Positions 7,519 through 16,814 of a stretch of 64,000 nucleotides of DNA are shown in pieces. How positions within the stretch are numbered: the stretch's first letter is position 1; every line of letters starts with the position of its first letter. Under the pieces are notes generated by a model. The model ran no database searches, was not told where the DNA came from, and saw only the letters and a program-made list of their open reading frames with translations. Position numbers and translations under genes: made by a program. Origin of the DNA: Siansivirga zeaxanthinifaciens CC-SAMT-1 (GTDB lineage Bacteria > Bacteroidota > Bacteroidia > Flavobacteriales > Flavobacteriaceae). The DNA lies in assembly GCF_000941055.1 (NCBI RefSeq), contig NZ_CP007202.1:2476001-2540000 (forward strand). Reading direction: 5' to 3'.

Positions 7519-9621
7519 TTACGAAATGTAATTCCAAATATTTTTAAATTTTGTTACTTCTTTGTACGTATTTAAAATAACGTCGTTTTCGGGTTTTGCC
7601 AATGTTGGGTCTGTATTAATAAGGTTTTTAGCGTAATATCGGGCTTGTTGCAATATGTTTTTATCTTTAACAATATCGGCAATTTTTAAGTTTAAAACAC
7701 CACTTTGTTGGGTTCCCATAAGGTCACCAGGGCCACGAAGTCTTAAATCTACTTCGGCAATTTCAAATCCGTCGCTGGTACGAACCATGGTTTCCAATCG
7801 GGTTTTACTGTCGTTACTTAATTTATGCCCTGTCATTAATATACAATAACTTTGTTCGGCACCACGACCAACACGCCCTCGTAATTGATGCAATTGCGAT
7901 AAACCAAAACGCTCGGCACTTTCAATAATCATTACAGAGGCATTTGGCACATTGACACCAACCTCAATAACCGTTGTTGCAACCATAATTTGAGTTTCAC
8001 CTTTAATGAAGCGCTGCATTTCAAAATCTTTATCGGCAGGTTTCATTTTACCATGAACAATGGAAATTTGATATTCTGGCATCGGGAAATCTCTGGAAAT
8101 ACTCTCATAACCATCCATCAAATCTTTATAATCTAGGGCTTCACTTTCTTGAATGAGTGGATAGACCACATAAATTTGTCGGCCCTTAGAAATTTCATCA
8201 CGTATAAATTTAAACACGTTTAGTCGGTTTTTATCGTAGCGATGCACAGTTTTAATAGGTTTTCTTCCCGACGGTAACTCATCAATTACAGAAATATCTA
8301 AATCGCCGTAAACCGACATAGCTAAGGTTCTTGGTATAGGAGTGGCCGTCATAACCAAAATGTGCGGCGGATTTGTGTTTTTTCGCCATAATTTACTACG
8401 CTGCTCTACACCAAACCGATGTTGTTCATCAATAATAGCGAGACCTAAATTATGAAACTTTACTTTGTCTTCAAGCAAGGCATGCGTTCCAATAATAATT
8501 TGTAATTCGCCATTTTCTAATGTTTTATGAATTATTTTTCGTTCTGAAGTTTTACTTGAACCTGTAAGTGTTTTTATGCTTATATTCAGTGGTTTACATA
8601 ATTCCAACAAGCCATTAAAATGTTGTGTTGCTAGGATTTCGGTAGGCGCCATTAAACATGCCTGAAACCCATTATCGAGCGCCATGAGCATCGACATAAA
8701 GGCTACAATGGTTTTTCCAGACCCCACATCGCCTTGAAGCAACCGATTCATTTGGGCATTGCTGCCTAAATCGGCTCTTATTTCTTTTAAAACACGCTTT
8801 TGTGCATTGGTTAAATCGAAAGGCAAATAATTATTGTAAAAGGTGTTAAAATAGTTATCAATCTTTTCAAAAGGAAAGCCCTTAATTTTACTTTTATGAA
8901 TTCTATTTTTAATGATTAATTGCAATTGAATATAAAATAACTCTTCAAATTTTAATCGGAATTGTGCTTTAGCCAACAACTCCTGACTCTTAGGAAAATG
9001 CACATTGAAGAGCGCTTCACTTTTAGAAATAAGTTTTAATTCATTCAATATAGGAGCCGATAGCGTTTCTTTAAATCGGCCGTTCGACTCTATAAACAAT
9101 TGCTGAAGCATGTTGCTAATCACCTTATTAGTTATGCCTTTATTTGACAGTTTTTCGGTAGAAGGATATACCGGTTGCATCGCCGAACGTAAATTCTTTT
9201 CATGCTCTTCGAGTAATTCCAGTTCGGGATGCGGCATAGAAAATTTACCGCCAAACCAATTCGCTTTACCAAAAGCAACATAAGGCTTGTTAAGTTTGAG
9301 ATTGTCTTTTATCCATTTTTGCCCCCGAAACCACACCAATTCCATGGTTCCTACATCGTCTTGAAAAGTCGCAACCAAACGTTTACCATGTTTTTGAGCC
9401 ACTTCGGTAAAGGATACTATTTTCCCAATAACCTGAACATCGGCATTATTTTGTTGTAATTGATTGGTTTTGTAATACTGTGTTCTGTCTATGTATCTGT
9501 TTGGAAATAAATTCATTAAATCCTGATAGGTATGAATACCCAACTCTTTACGTAGAAAATCGGCACGGCTAGGACCAACGCCTTTAAGATAATCGATTGG
9601 AGTTTGAAGATTTAATGCCAT
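7519..9621 (-). CDS. recG: ATP-dependent DNA helicase RecG
   Basis: Branch-migration helicase that reverses stalled forks and processes Holliday junctions. The N-terminal wedge/OB domain begins with the helix-hairpin-like PIDYLKGVGPSRADFL. The SF2 motor follows, with Walker A QGDVGSGKT, DEQH box IIDEQHRFGVEQR, motif III MTATPIPRTLA, and the RecG-specific region SAERFGLSQLHQLRGRVGRG with motif VI. The TRG-containing C-terminus is present. At 700 residues it is the usual length (about 690-700). The ATG at 9621 gives MALNLQTPIDYL, a typical flavobacterial start. Confidence 0.96.
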   Translation of the reverse strand: MALNLQTPIDYLKGVGPSRADFLRKELGIHTYQDLMNLFPNRYIDRTQYYKTNQLQQNNADVQVIGKIVSFTEVAQKHGKRLVATFQDDVGTMELVWFRGQKWIKDNLKLNKPYVAFGKANWFGGKFSMPHPELELLEEHEKNLRSAMQPVYPSTEKLSNKGITNKVISNMLQQLFIESNGRFKETLSAPILNELKLISKSEALFNVHFPKSQELLAKAQFRLKFEELFYIQLQLIIKNRIHKSKIKGFPFEKIDNYFNTFYNNYLPFDLTNAQKRVLKEIRADLGSNAQMNRLLQGDVGSGKTIVAFMSMLMALDNGFQACLMAPTEILATQHFNGLLELCKPLNISIKTLTGSSKTSERKIIHKTLENGELQIIIGTHALLEDKVKFHNLGLAIIDEQHRFGVEQRSKLWRKNTNPPHILVMTATPIPRTLAMSVYGDLDISVIDELPSGRKPIKTVHRYDKNRLNVFKFIRDEISKGRQIYVVYPLIQESEALDYKDLMDGYESISRDFPMPEYQISIVHGKMKPADKDFEMQRFIKGETQIMVATTVIEVGVNVPNASVMIIESAERFGLSQLHQLRGRVGRGAEQSYCILMTGHKLSNDSKTRLETMVRTSDGFEIAEVDLRLRGPGDLMGTQQSGVLNLKIADIVKDKNILQQARYYAKNLINTDPTLAKPENDVILNTYKEVTKFKNIWNYIS

Positions 9622-9925
9622 AGACAGCGAATTTAAGCATTTAAGCTAAAAGTTAAAACGCTTATTGTAATTTGATGATACTTCTTTTTTTATTGGGGTT
9701 TTAAGGCAATAATTAGGTTTTTTTAATTCTTTTAATAATGTAAAAACAGATTAAAAAACGCTTGTTTTTTATTGAATTCATACTAAAAATATGCATTTCG
9801 AGTATTTTTAGCGATAACTATCTTTTCTTTTTAAAATTTATTTAAAACCTTAAGATTTTCGCTAATTATTCTATTTCAATAGTTAAATTTGAACTTTTAA
9901 ATGCATTATTAAATTGTATTAATTA
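9622..9925. other. Divergent intergenic region recG / PHP-ACT gene
   Basis: About 300 AT-rich bases with no convincing reading frame on either strand. The right part holds the candidate promoter of the PHP-ACT gene at 9884. No riboswitch-like structure or leader peptide was recognised. Confidence 0.5.
9884..9891 (+). promoter_or_regulatory. Bacteroidota-type -7 element upstream of the PHP-ACT gene
   Basis: TAAATTTG fits TAnnTTTG exactly, 34 bases before the ATG at 9926. About 23 bases upstream is TTTTCG, a weak match to the -33 TTTG box. Confidence 0.45.
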
Positions 9926-11614
9926 ATGAGAAAACTTAACGAATTTATTTGGGAAACACATGGTATTCACGCAGGTACAGAACAAGACCACGTGAAACAC
10001 GGTATCGATAAATTAGAAGATATTATTGATAAAGCTATTGAAGCCAAACACCCAAGTATAACTTTTATTATTCATTCACCTAGATTAACAAGTTTTCGTT
10101 ATATCGCAGAGAGAGAAACCAATGTAAAGTTTATTAGAGGAAACCGTTCGTATTTAAATTACCCGAAACGTATTGCCAGTTTACGCGAAAAATATGCAGG
10201 AAAAATAAATATAAAATACGGTGTAGAATTAGAGTGGATGGGTCCAGACCTAGGTTTGCAATGGAGTCGCTCTAAAATATTTCAAGCAGAAGACGCCGAT
10301 TATGTTATTGGCTCTGTACATTTTGCTCCAGAAGGTTTACCTTATGATGGCTCTAAAGAAGAAGCCCTACAACTACTAGAAATGCGTGGTAGTTTAGAAG
10401 CTTATTGGGATGGCTATTTCAATGAAATGATTCAAATGATTGAATGTTTTGGCGATATGATTCAAATTATCGGACATATTGATTTGCCAAAATTGAATGT
10501 CGATATGCCCGAAGCTTTAATTAATTTCGAAACCAGTTCGCATCCGCTTGCAAATAAATTTAGAACCCTTTTAGAGCTTATTGCCGATAGAAATTTAGCC
10601 CTCGATGTTAACATGGCTGGTAAATTTAAAGGCGTGGGTGTGTATCCAATACAGAGTATTTTGAGACGAGCTAACCAACTTCAAATTCCGGTTTGTGTTG
10701 GTACCGATACGCATCATGTTCGTTATTACGGCCTTAACTTTAAAGAAAGTTTAGAATATATTCATGAGGCAGGTTACGAAAGTTATGTAAGTTATTCGAA
10801 GTTAATTCCAGAAAACCGAACCATTTTCGATGACCATGAATTGAAAGTAAAATATACCGTTTTAAACAAAGGTATCGAATTACTAAATCAGCGTTTAGAT
10901 GATGCTCAACGTAGAATTATACCCGATTTTTCGTTTGGTGGTAGTTTTTCTGAGTTTGTAGATATTTACAAAAATTCTACTGGTATGGGCGAATATAACG
11001 CCATTAGAATTCGTAAATGGGGCAAGTCTATTACGGTTTCAAATGAAATTCCTAAAATGACCGATGCTAAGGTTAACGGTTTGTTTTCTGAGCATTTAGA
11101 TAAACCAGGCGTTATTTCATCACTTTTTAACACCTTAGCTTCCGAAGGCATTAACGTAGAAACGGCTCGTTTAAAATCGAATAACGATGGTACAGCCATG
11201 GCCTTTTTATCTATTACAGACGAAGGTAACAACGTGCATAGCGCCATCGATTTTATAAAAGGTACCGATGGGGGTGTTTTCACTAATTTAACCTATAAAG
11301 AGCATGCAACCCTGCCAAACTATTACAGCGAAGGGGTGTATTTATTAGAAATGGATGGTGTAAAATTAAATTTAGCCTTAAACGATAAGGTTATTTTAAC
11401 CAAGCATCACAACGCGCCAGGAGTACTTTTAATTTTATTATCTGCTCTGGCATCAAAACATATTAATATTATCGATTTACGTTTAGGAAAGCTAAACGAT
11501 ACAGGTTACTCGGCAGTTGCTGTCGATGGCGATAGCAATACCATTAGAAATTTACTATCAAAATTAGGTGAGCAATATTACGAAGCCAATTTAATTGAAT
11601 TTCATAGTATGTAA
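9926..11614 (+). CDS. PHP-superfamily phosphoesterase fused to two ACT domains
   Basis: A 562-residue protein of unusual make-up. Residues 1-about 300 look like a PHP (HisK/histidinol-phosphatase-like) metal-dependent phosphoesterase: ETHGIHAGTEQDHV at the N-terminus in place of the usual DxHxH motif, FIIHSPRL, GVELEW, IGSVHF, QIIGHIDLPK and VGTDTHHVRYYG. These give most of the expected His, Asp and Glu ligands. Two ACT domains follow: HLDKPGVISSLFNTLASEGI (about 390-460) and HHNAPGVLLILLSALASKHI (about 495-560). The first resembles the serine-sensing ACT of SerA. ACT domains bind amino acids, so a feedback-controlled phosphatase in amino acid metabolism is a reasonable inference, but neither the substrate nor the ligand is known. 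It is monocistronic, with its own promoter-like element and a terminator. Confidence 0.8.
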   Translation: MRKLNEFIWETHGIHAGTEQDHVKHGIDKLEDIIDKAIEAKHPSITFIIHSPRLTSFRYIAERETNVKFIRGNRSYLNYPKRIASLREKYAGKINIKYGVELEWMGPDLGLQWSRSKIFQAEDADYVIGSVHFAPEGLPYDGSKEEALQLLEMRGSLEAYWDGYFNEMIQMIECFGDMIQIIGHIDLPKLNVDMPEALINFETSSHPLANKFRTLLELIADRNLALDVNMAGKFKGVGVYPIQSILRRANQLQIPVCVGTDTHHVRYYGLNFKESLEYIHEAGYESYVSYSKLIPENRTIFDDHELKVKYTVLNKGIELLNQRLDDAQRRIIPDFSFGGSFSEFVDIYKNSTGMGEYNAIRIRKWGKSITVSNEIPKMTDAKVNGLFSEHLDKPGVISSLFNTLASEGINVETARLKSNNDGTAMAFLSITDEGNNVHSAIDFIKGTDGGVFTNLTYKEHATLPNYYSEGVYLLEMDGVKLNLALNDKVILTKHHNAPGVLLILLSALASKHINIIDLRLGKLNDTGYSAVAVDGDSNTIRNLLSKLGEQYYEANLIEFHSM

Positions 11615-11642
11615 TTGAATTTTAATTACTTAAAAAACGAAG

Positions 11643-11686
11643 GCTTAAATTATCGATTTTTATAAATTGATTTTTTAAGCTTTTTT
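11643..11686 (+). terminator. Intrinsic terminator of the PHP-ACT gene
   Basis: A long imperfect stem from GCTTAAAT (11643) to TTTAAGC (ending 11680), with an inner ATCGATTT/AAATTGAT stem and TTAT loop, is followed by TTTTTTG. It lies 29 bases past the stop codon. Confidence 0.7.
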
Positions 11687-11755
11687 GTTTTGTTTAAGCT
11701 ACGAAAGCACAATAAAACCCTCCTTTTTTGGTTCAAAGTTTGTTATATTCACTTT

Positions 11756-13708
11756 ATGAAGCTGCTACATATTTATACTTTTTTATTGCTCTGTTTTGTT
11801 ATAAATGCACAGCAAACAGACCGTGTCGATTTTAAAACAGCCCAAGCTAACATTGGTTTTGGCGATTTAAAACAAAACGAAATATCGGGTACTGTTTTAT
11901 ATACATTTGAAATTAAAAAGCATACCGATTCTATATATTTAGATGCTAAAAATTTCGATAGTGTATCTTATGTTTTAGATGGTAATATTATAAACAATTA
12001 TTACGATGGTAACCATATCATAATTAAACATCCTTTTAAAGCCAACACCAAACATACTGTTGCAGTTACCTGGAAAACGCGCCCTAAAAAAGCCATGTAT
12101 TTTATTGATTGGAAATTATTAGAAGGACGCAAACAAATATGGACACAAGGGCAGGGGAAATACACCAGTAATTGGTTGCCTTCAATTGACGATATGAACG
12201 ACAAAATTGAATTCGATTTAACGATAGAGTTTAATAAAGATTACGAAGTTATTGCCAATGGAAAACTAGTAAACAAAGAAATTAAAGACTATACAACCAT
12301 TTGGCAATACGATATGCAAAAGCCCATGGCAAGTTATTTAGTAGCTTTAGCTATTGGAAAATATAATAAATCGATAGCATTTTCTAACAGTAATTTGCCT
12401 TTAGAAATGTATTATTACTCTGAAGATTCTATAAAATTTGAACCCACATATCGCTACACAAAACAAATTTTCGATTTTTTAGAAAATGAAATTGGCGTTC
12501 CATATCCCTGGCAAAATTATAAACAGGTTCCAGTAAAAGATTTTTTATACGCTGGCATGGAAAATACCAGTACCACCATTTTTTCTGATGCCTTTGTTAT
12601 AGATTCCATTGCCTTTAAAGATAAAAATTATGTAAATGTTAACGCCCACGAACTGGCTCACCAATGGTTTGGCGATTTGGTTACCGAAACGTCTGGAACG
12701 CACCATTGGCTTCAAGAGGGTTTTGCTACCTATTACGCCTTGCTCGCAGAAAAACAGCTTTTTGGAGACAACTACTATTACTGGCAATTGTACGAGTATG
12801 CTCAAGAATTAAAAGAGCAGGATTTAGCTGGAAGTGGTACCTCGCTTTTAAATCCAGAATCTAGTAGCATCACATTTTACAAACGTGGTGCTTGGGTATT
12901 ACATATGTTACGAGAAAAAGTAGGGGATGCTGCTTTTAAAAACGCTGTTAAAAACTACTTAGAAAAGCATCAGTTTAAAAATGTTGAAACAAACGATTTT
13001 ATTTCAGAAGTTGAAACAGTAAGTCATAAAAAGTTGCATGATTTTGTTGAAAAATGGATAAAAAGTACTTTTTTTAATTACGACGAGGCTTTAGAAAGTT
13101 TGAAAAAATCGGTGTTTATACAAGAATACCTCATGGTCGATTGCGAAGCCTACACGTCTAAGTGTAACGACTATATAAACTCTGGAATTTCCAATGAAGC
13201 GAAAGTTAAAGTGGTAAGCCAATTAAAAAACAGATTAACCAACGAGGCTTTTAACAATCCGCTTAAAGTGCGTCAGACTTTGGCAAAAACATTAACCAGC
13301 ATTCCGTTAGAATTAAAAGCTTCTTATGAATCGCTTTTAAAAGATGCGTCCTATATAACCATAGAAACGGCCTTGTATAACTTATGGGTTAATTTTCCGC
13401 AGGAGCGGGAAAAATATTTAAATCAAACCAAAAATATTAAAGGATTTAACGACAATAATATTCGCATACTTTGGCTTACACTGGCTTTGGTAACCGAAGA
13501 TTTTGAACCTGAAAACAAATCAAGCTATTTTAACGAATTAACCAATTACACCAGCACTTTATACGATTTTGAAACCCGACAAAATGCCTTCATGTTTTTA
13601 AATCAAATTAAGGCTTGTAACGAATTCTGCAAATCGAATTTAAAAGAAGCTACCAAGCACCACAACTGGCGGTTTTCGAGTTTTGCAAAAGAATTAATTA
13701 AAGAATAA
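11756..13708 (+). CDS. Secreted M1-family aminopeptidase (gluzincin)
   Basis: A zinc aminopeptidase exported through Sec. ATG 11756 gives a clean signal peptide (MKLLHIYTFLLLCFVINAQ), so I reject the longer frame from 11690, which would bury it. The N-terminal beta domain is followed by the substrate-binding GAMEN equivalent AGMEN and the zinc site HELAHQW at 298-304, with the third ligand Glu321 in the downstream LQEGFATYYA. That is the exact HExxH-18-E spacing of M1. The catalytic region is followed by an alpha-helical C-terminal domain (about 470-650). It probably releases N-terminal residues from peptides in the periplasm or at the cell surface. Length 650 is at the short end for M1 enzymes. 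Confidence 0.92.
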   Translation: MKLLHIYTFLLLCFVINAQQTDRVDFKTAQANIGFGDLKQNEISGTVLYTFEIKKHTDSIYLDAKNFDSVSYVLDGNIINNYYDGNHIIIKHPFKANTKHTVAVTWKTRPKKAMYFIDWKLLEGRKQIWTQGQGKYTSNWLPSIDDMNDKIEFDLTIEFNKDYEVIANGKLVNKEIKDYTTIWQYDMQKPMASYLVALAIGKYNKSIAFSNSNLPLEMYYYSEDSIKFEPTYRYTKQIFDFLENEIGVPYPWQNYKQVPVKDFLYAGMENTSTTIFSDAFVIDSIAFKDKNYVNVNAHELAHQWFGDLVTETSGTHHWLQEGFATYYALLAEKQLFGDNYYYWQLYEYAQELKEQDLAGSGTSLLNPESSSITFYKRGAWVLHMLREKVGDAAFKNAVKNYLEKHQFKNVETNDFISEVETVSHKKLHDFVEKWIKSTFFNYDEALESLKKSVFIQEYLMVDCEAYTSKCNDYINSGISNEAKVKVVSQLKNRLTNEAFNNPLKVRQTLAKTLTSIPLELKASYESLLKDASYITIETALYNLWVNFPQEREKYLNQTKNIKGFNDNNIRILWLTLALVTEDFEPENKSSYFNELTNYTSTLYDFETRQNAFMFLNQIKACNEFCKSNLKEATKHHNWRFSSFAKELIKE

Positions 13709-13751
13709 TAATGTAAAATTATTGTATATTTAAAGTAACTAACTAAATTAA

Positions 13752-14654
13752 ATGAAAGCATTAGTAATTTCTGGCGGCGGAAGTAAAGGGGCTTTTGCTG
13801 GTGGTGTAGCCCAATATCTTATTGAAGATTTAAAACGCGAATATCAAATTTTTATTGGTACCTCTACTGGTAGTTTATTAGTGTCTCATTTGGCATTAAA
13901 TAAGATCGAAAAAATTAAATCGGTTTACACCAACGTTAATAATAACAGTATTTTTAGTGTTTGCCCTTTTATTGTGAAACAGAAACATGGTGCCGATAAT
14001 ATTGCTATTAACCACATTAATGTTCTTATAAATTTTCTTCGAGGAAGTAAAACTTTTGGAGAAAGTCATAATTTAAAACGATTAATTCGCCAAAATTTAA
14101 CCGAAACCGATTTTAAGACTCTTAAAAAAACATCTAAAGACATTGTGGTTACGGTCTCAAACTTATCGCTTAATCAAGTTGAATATAAAAGCATTCAGGA
14201 TTACGATTATGATGAGTTTATTGAATGGATTTGGATTTCCTGTAATTATACGCCTTTTATGTCTTTGGTTAAAAAAAATGGTTGTGAATATGCCGATGGC
14301 GGACTGGGTAATATGGTGCCCATTGAAGAAGCCATCAACAGAGGCGCAACCGAAGTGGATGCTATTATTCTTCAAACCGAAGTGTCGCATTATAACAGAA
14401 TGCCCTCGCGAAATCCGTTTTCGTTAATGACCAATATGTTTACGTTTATGTTAGATAGAATTGAATCTCAAAACATTAAAATTGGTAAACACGTGGCAAA
14501 TCATAACAATGCGATTATAAATTTTTATTACACACCAACCATTTTAACAACCAACTCATTAATTTTTAATAAAGCAAAAATGACGAAATGGTGGCAAAGT
14601 GGTTATGATTTTGCACGATTTAAAAACCAGGAGTTAAGTCCGTTAGAAGAATAA
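13752..14654 (+). CDS. Patatin-like phospholipase
   Basis: A 300-residue serine acyl hydrolase with the complete patatin signature. The glycine-rich oxyanion motif GGGSKGAF is at residues 8-15, the nucleophile elbow GTSTGSL has Ser38, and the DGGLGN motif near residue 182 provides the catalytic Asp. Family members cleave acyl chains from membrane lipids or intracellular lipid stores. No signal peptide or membrane segment is evident, so it probably acts in the cytosol or at the inner leaflet. It starts 43 bases after the aminopeptidase gene and may share its transcript. It converges on the next gene with only 2 bases between stops. Confidence 0.9.
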   Translation: MKALVISGGGSKGAFAGGVAQYLIEDLKREYQIFIGTSTGSLLVSHLALNKIEKIKSVYTNVNNNSIFSVCPFIVKQKHGADNIAINHINVLINFLRGSKTFGESHNLKRLIRQNLTETDFKTLKKTSKDIVVTVSNLSLNQVEYKSIQDYDYDEFIEWIWISCNYTPFMSLVKKNGCEYADGGLGNMVPIEEAINRGATEVDAIILQTEVSHYNRMPSRNPFSLMTNMFTFMLDRIESQNIKIGKHVANHNNAIINFYYTPTILTTNSLIFNKAKMTKWWQSGYDFARFKNQELSPLEE

Positions 14655-14656
14655 TG

Positions 14657-15178
14657 TTATAAAAACTCTTTTACTTCTTCTTTTAAATAAGTTAAAGCGG
14701 TATCGCTAGGCGCTCGTCTGTCTAACATTTCAGTTAAAACAACTTCACGCAGTTTATTAGCCGAATTCGTTTTTTCCAGTAAACTAGCTTTTCTAATTAA
14801 TTGTATGGTTGAATTTTTGGCAGCAGTAATAATGTTCCATAATTTATCACTTAAATAAATCTGTTGAGTTAAATTATGCTCGAATTCCTGCTCTATACTT
14901 TGTATTAATAAGTTTTCGTAATCTTCTTTATTAGTCGATGTTGGATGCACTCGTACAAGCAATTTAGATGGCGTTAAACGCTCTAAAAAAAGCGTCATAC
15001 GTTCGTAAGCTTGTAAGCGCATTGGTAAGGCGGTTACCTGTAAATCTTTTTGAAGCAAAAATCGGCGTCGGCCATCTTCATTTTTAGTATGTTCTTTAAA
15101 AAAATAATAGGCAATTAATCCTGTTATTAATGAAGGTATACAGAATAAAAGCAAGTCGATAATTCTAGATGAATCCAT
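14657..15178 (-). CDS. Conserved hypothetical membrane-anchored protein (flavobacterial)
   Basis: I do not recognise a functional family. The 173 residues begin with one transmembrane helix (about 8-26, IDLLLFCIPSLITGLIAYYF), followed by a charged, mostly helical cytosolic part containing LQVTALPMRLQAYERMTLFL and a C-terminal EEVKEFL. This architecture occurs in uncharacterised Bacteroidota proteins. It follows the glutamate-synthase-like gene by 12 bases on the same strand, suggesting joint transcription and perhaps a joint role at the membrane, but that is inference. Confidence 0.7.
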   Translation of the reverse strand: MDSSRIIDLLLFCIPSLITGLIAYYFFKEHTKNEDGRRRFLLQKDLQVTALPMRLQAYERMTLFLERLTPSKLLVRVHPTSTNKEDYENLLIQSIEQEFEHNLTQQIYLSDKLWNIITAAKNSTIQLIRKASLLEKTNSANKLREVVLTEMLDRRAPSDTALTYLKEEVKEFL

Positions 15179-15190
15179 AGTATTTATAGG

Positions 15191-16753
15191 TTAATTAGTT
15201 TTAGAGCCTCCCAAATATAAACATTCTTTTAAAGATTGCATACTAGTAAACGGTACAGGGGTTTTCTCGTATTTGTAGGTTTTATCTAATTCCGATGAAA
15301 TATTATGGTCGTCTACATTTATTTCGATATCACTCATTTTAAATTCACACGGATGTTCGTAACCGGCAGCATGAGTTATTTCTATTAATTCTTTTCTAAA
15401 AGTCTTAAAATATTGTGCCAAACGCTCCGATTTTAAAGTAGGATCGATGCCGCTTTGCAACCATTTACTTTGTGTTGCTATACCACTAGGACAGCGGTTG
15501 TTGTGGCAAACTTGTGCTTGTATACACCCAATACTCATCATGGCTTCGCGAGCGACATTTATACAATCGGCACCCATCGCAAAAGCCATGGCTGCTTTGG
15601 CAGGAAACCCCAGTTTACCACTTCCAATAAATACAATGCGCTCGGTAAGTCCTTTATTTTGAAACAATTTATACAAATCGCTAAAACCATAAACCCAAGG
15701 TAACGACACATGATCTGCAAAACTAGGAGGCGCCGCTCCAGTGCCGCCTTCGCCACCATCAACCGTAATAAAATCGGGACCTTTACCGGTTGCAACCATA
15801 ATATCGGCTAATTCTTCCCATTGTTCTAATTTTCCTATAGCAGCCTTTATACCAACGGGTAAACCAGTGGCTTCTGCAATGTTTTCTATAAACTCAACCA
15901 TTTCGGGCACATTGGAAAATGCCGAATGGTTTGGTGGGGACAAAACATCTTTTCCTATGGCAACGTGGCGTATTTCGGCAATTTCTTTTGTTATTTTAGA
16001 ACCTGGTAAGACACCGCCTTTTCCAGGTTTAGCGCCTTGCGATAACTTTATTTCTATGGCACGAACAAAGGGGTTGTTTTCAACAAGTTTTACCAATTTT
16101 TCCATCGAGAAATTACCATCTTCATCTCGTACTCCAAAATATCCGGTTCCAAAATGAAAAATAACATCACCGCCATAACTGTGGTATGGAGATAACCCGC
16201 CTTCGCCAGTGTTGTGGTAAGCTCCAGCAATTTTAACACCTTTATTTAAAGATTCTACAGCTTTTGCAGAAAGCGAACCAAAACTCATAGCCGATACATT
16301 AATTACCGATGCTGGTCTAAACGGTTTTCTACGTTTGTTATGTACGCCCATAACTTTAGCACAGGGTAAAAAAGTTTTATCGATGGTGTTAGGATGCGTT
16401 TCGTTAATTTTAAAAGGCATCATGGCATTATTTATAAAGATGTGCTGGTGCGCATAAATATCTCTATCGGTACCAAAACCTTCATAATTATTCTCTTTTT
16501 TTGCTGAAGCATAAATCCAACCGCGCTCAATACGGTTAAATGGTAATTCTTCTCGATTGTTAGCAACTAAGTACTGCCTTAATTCGGGACCTATTTTTTC
16601 TAGCATGTATCGTAAATGGCCTACTATAGGGAAATTATGACTTATGGTGTGTTTTTTTTGAATAAAAATATCTCGAATAGCAACCAGAATTAAAAAGATT
16701 ACAATCCACATCCACCAACGAATGTCTGCCATCGAAAACATAAAGAAAATCAT
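15191..16753 (-). CDS. Membrane-anchored FMN-binding glutamate synthase-like protein
   Basis: A 520-residue protein carrying the FMN-binding central domain of glutamate synthase (GltB2) without the amidotransferase or GltD parts. Visible motifs are SAMSFGSLSAKAVESLNKG, YHNTGEGGLSPYH, the KLSQGAKPGKGG loop, the FMN/Fe-S region VDGGEGGTGAAPPSFADHV, and CHNNRCPSGIATQ, where the cysteines resemble the 3Fe-4S cluster motif. One hydrophobic helix near the N-terminus (about 8-26) anchors it in the membrane. Lone proteins of this type are widespread and of unknown physiological role; an oxidoreductase acting on a 2-oxoglutarate/glutamate-like substrate is inferred. The start may lie at an inner ATG (residues 5 or 8). 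Confidence 0.85.
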   Translation of the reverse strand: MIFFMFSMADIRWWMWIVIFLILVAIRDIFIQKKHTISHNFPIVGHLRYMLEKIGPELRQYLVANNREELPFNRIERGWIYASAKKENNYEGFGTDRDIYAHQHIFINNAMMPFKINETHPNTIDKTFLPCAKVMGVHNKRRKPFRPASVINVSAMSFGSLSAKAVESLNKGVKIAGAYHNTGEGGLSPYHSYGGDVIFHFGTGYFGVRDEDGNFSMEKLVKLVENNPFVRAIEIKLSQGAKPGKGGVLPGSKITKEIAEIRHVAIGKDVLSPPNHSAFSNVPEMVEFIENIAEATGLPVGIKAAIGKLEQWEELADIMVATGKGPDFITVDGGEGGTGAAPPSFADHVSLPWVYGFSDLYKLFQNKGLTERIVFIGSGKLGFPAKAAMAFAMGADCINVAREAMMSIGCIQAQVCHNNRCPSGIATQSKWLQSGIDPTLKSERLAQYFKTFRKELIEITHAAGYEHPCEFKMSDIEINVDDHNISSELDKTYKYEKTPVPFTSMQSLKECLYLGGSKTN

Positions 16754-16814
16754 ATTAAAGTTTTTTTTGTAAATATATTTAAAATAAAATATTCTAAATT
16801 GATATCTTTATTTA

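Noticed and set aside
11690..11755. Longer N-terminus of the M1 aminopeptidase
   Set aside because: It would put 22 residues in front of a normal signal peptide and overlap the terminator region of the preceding gene.
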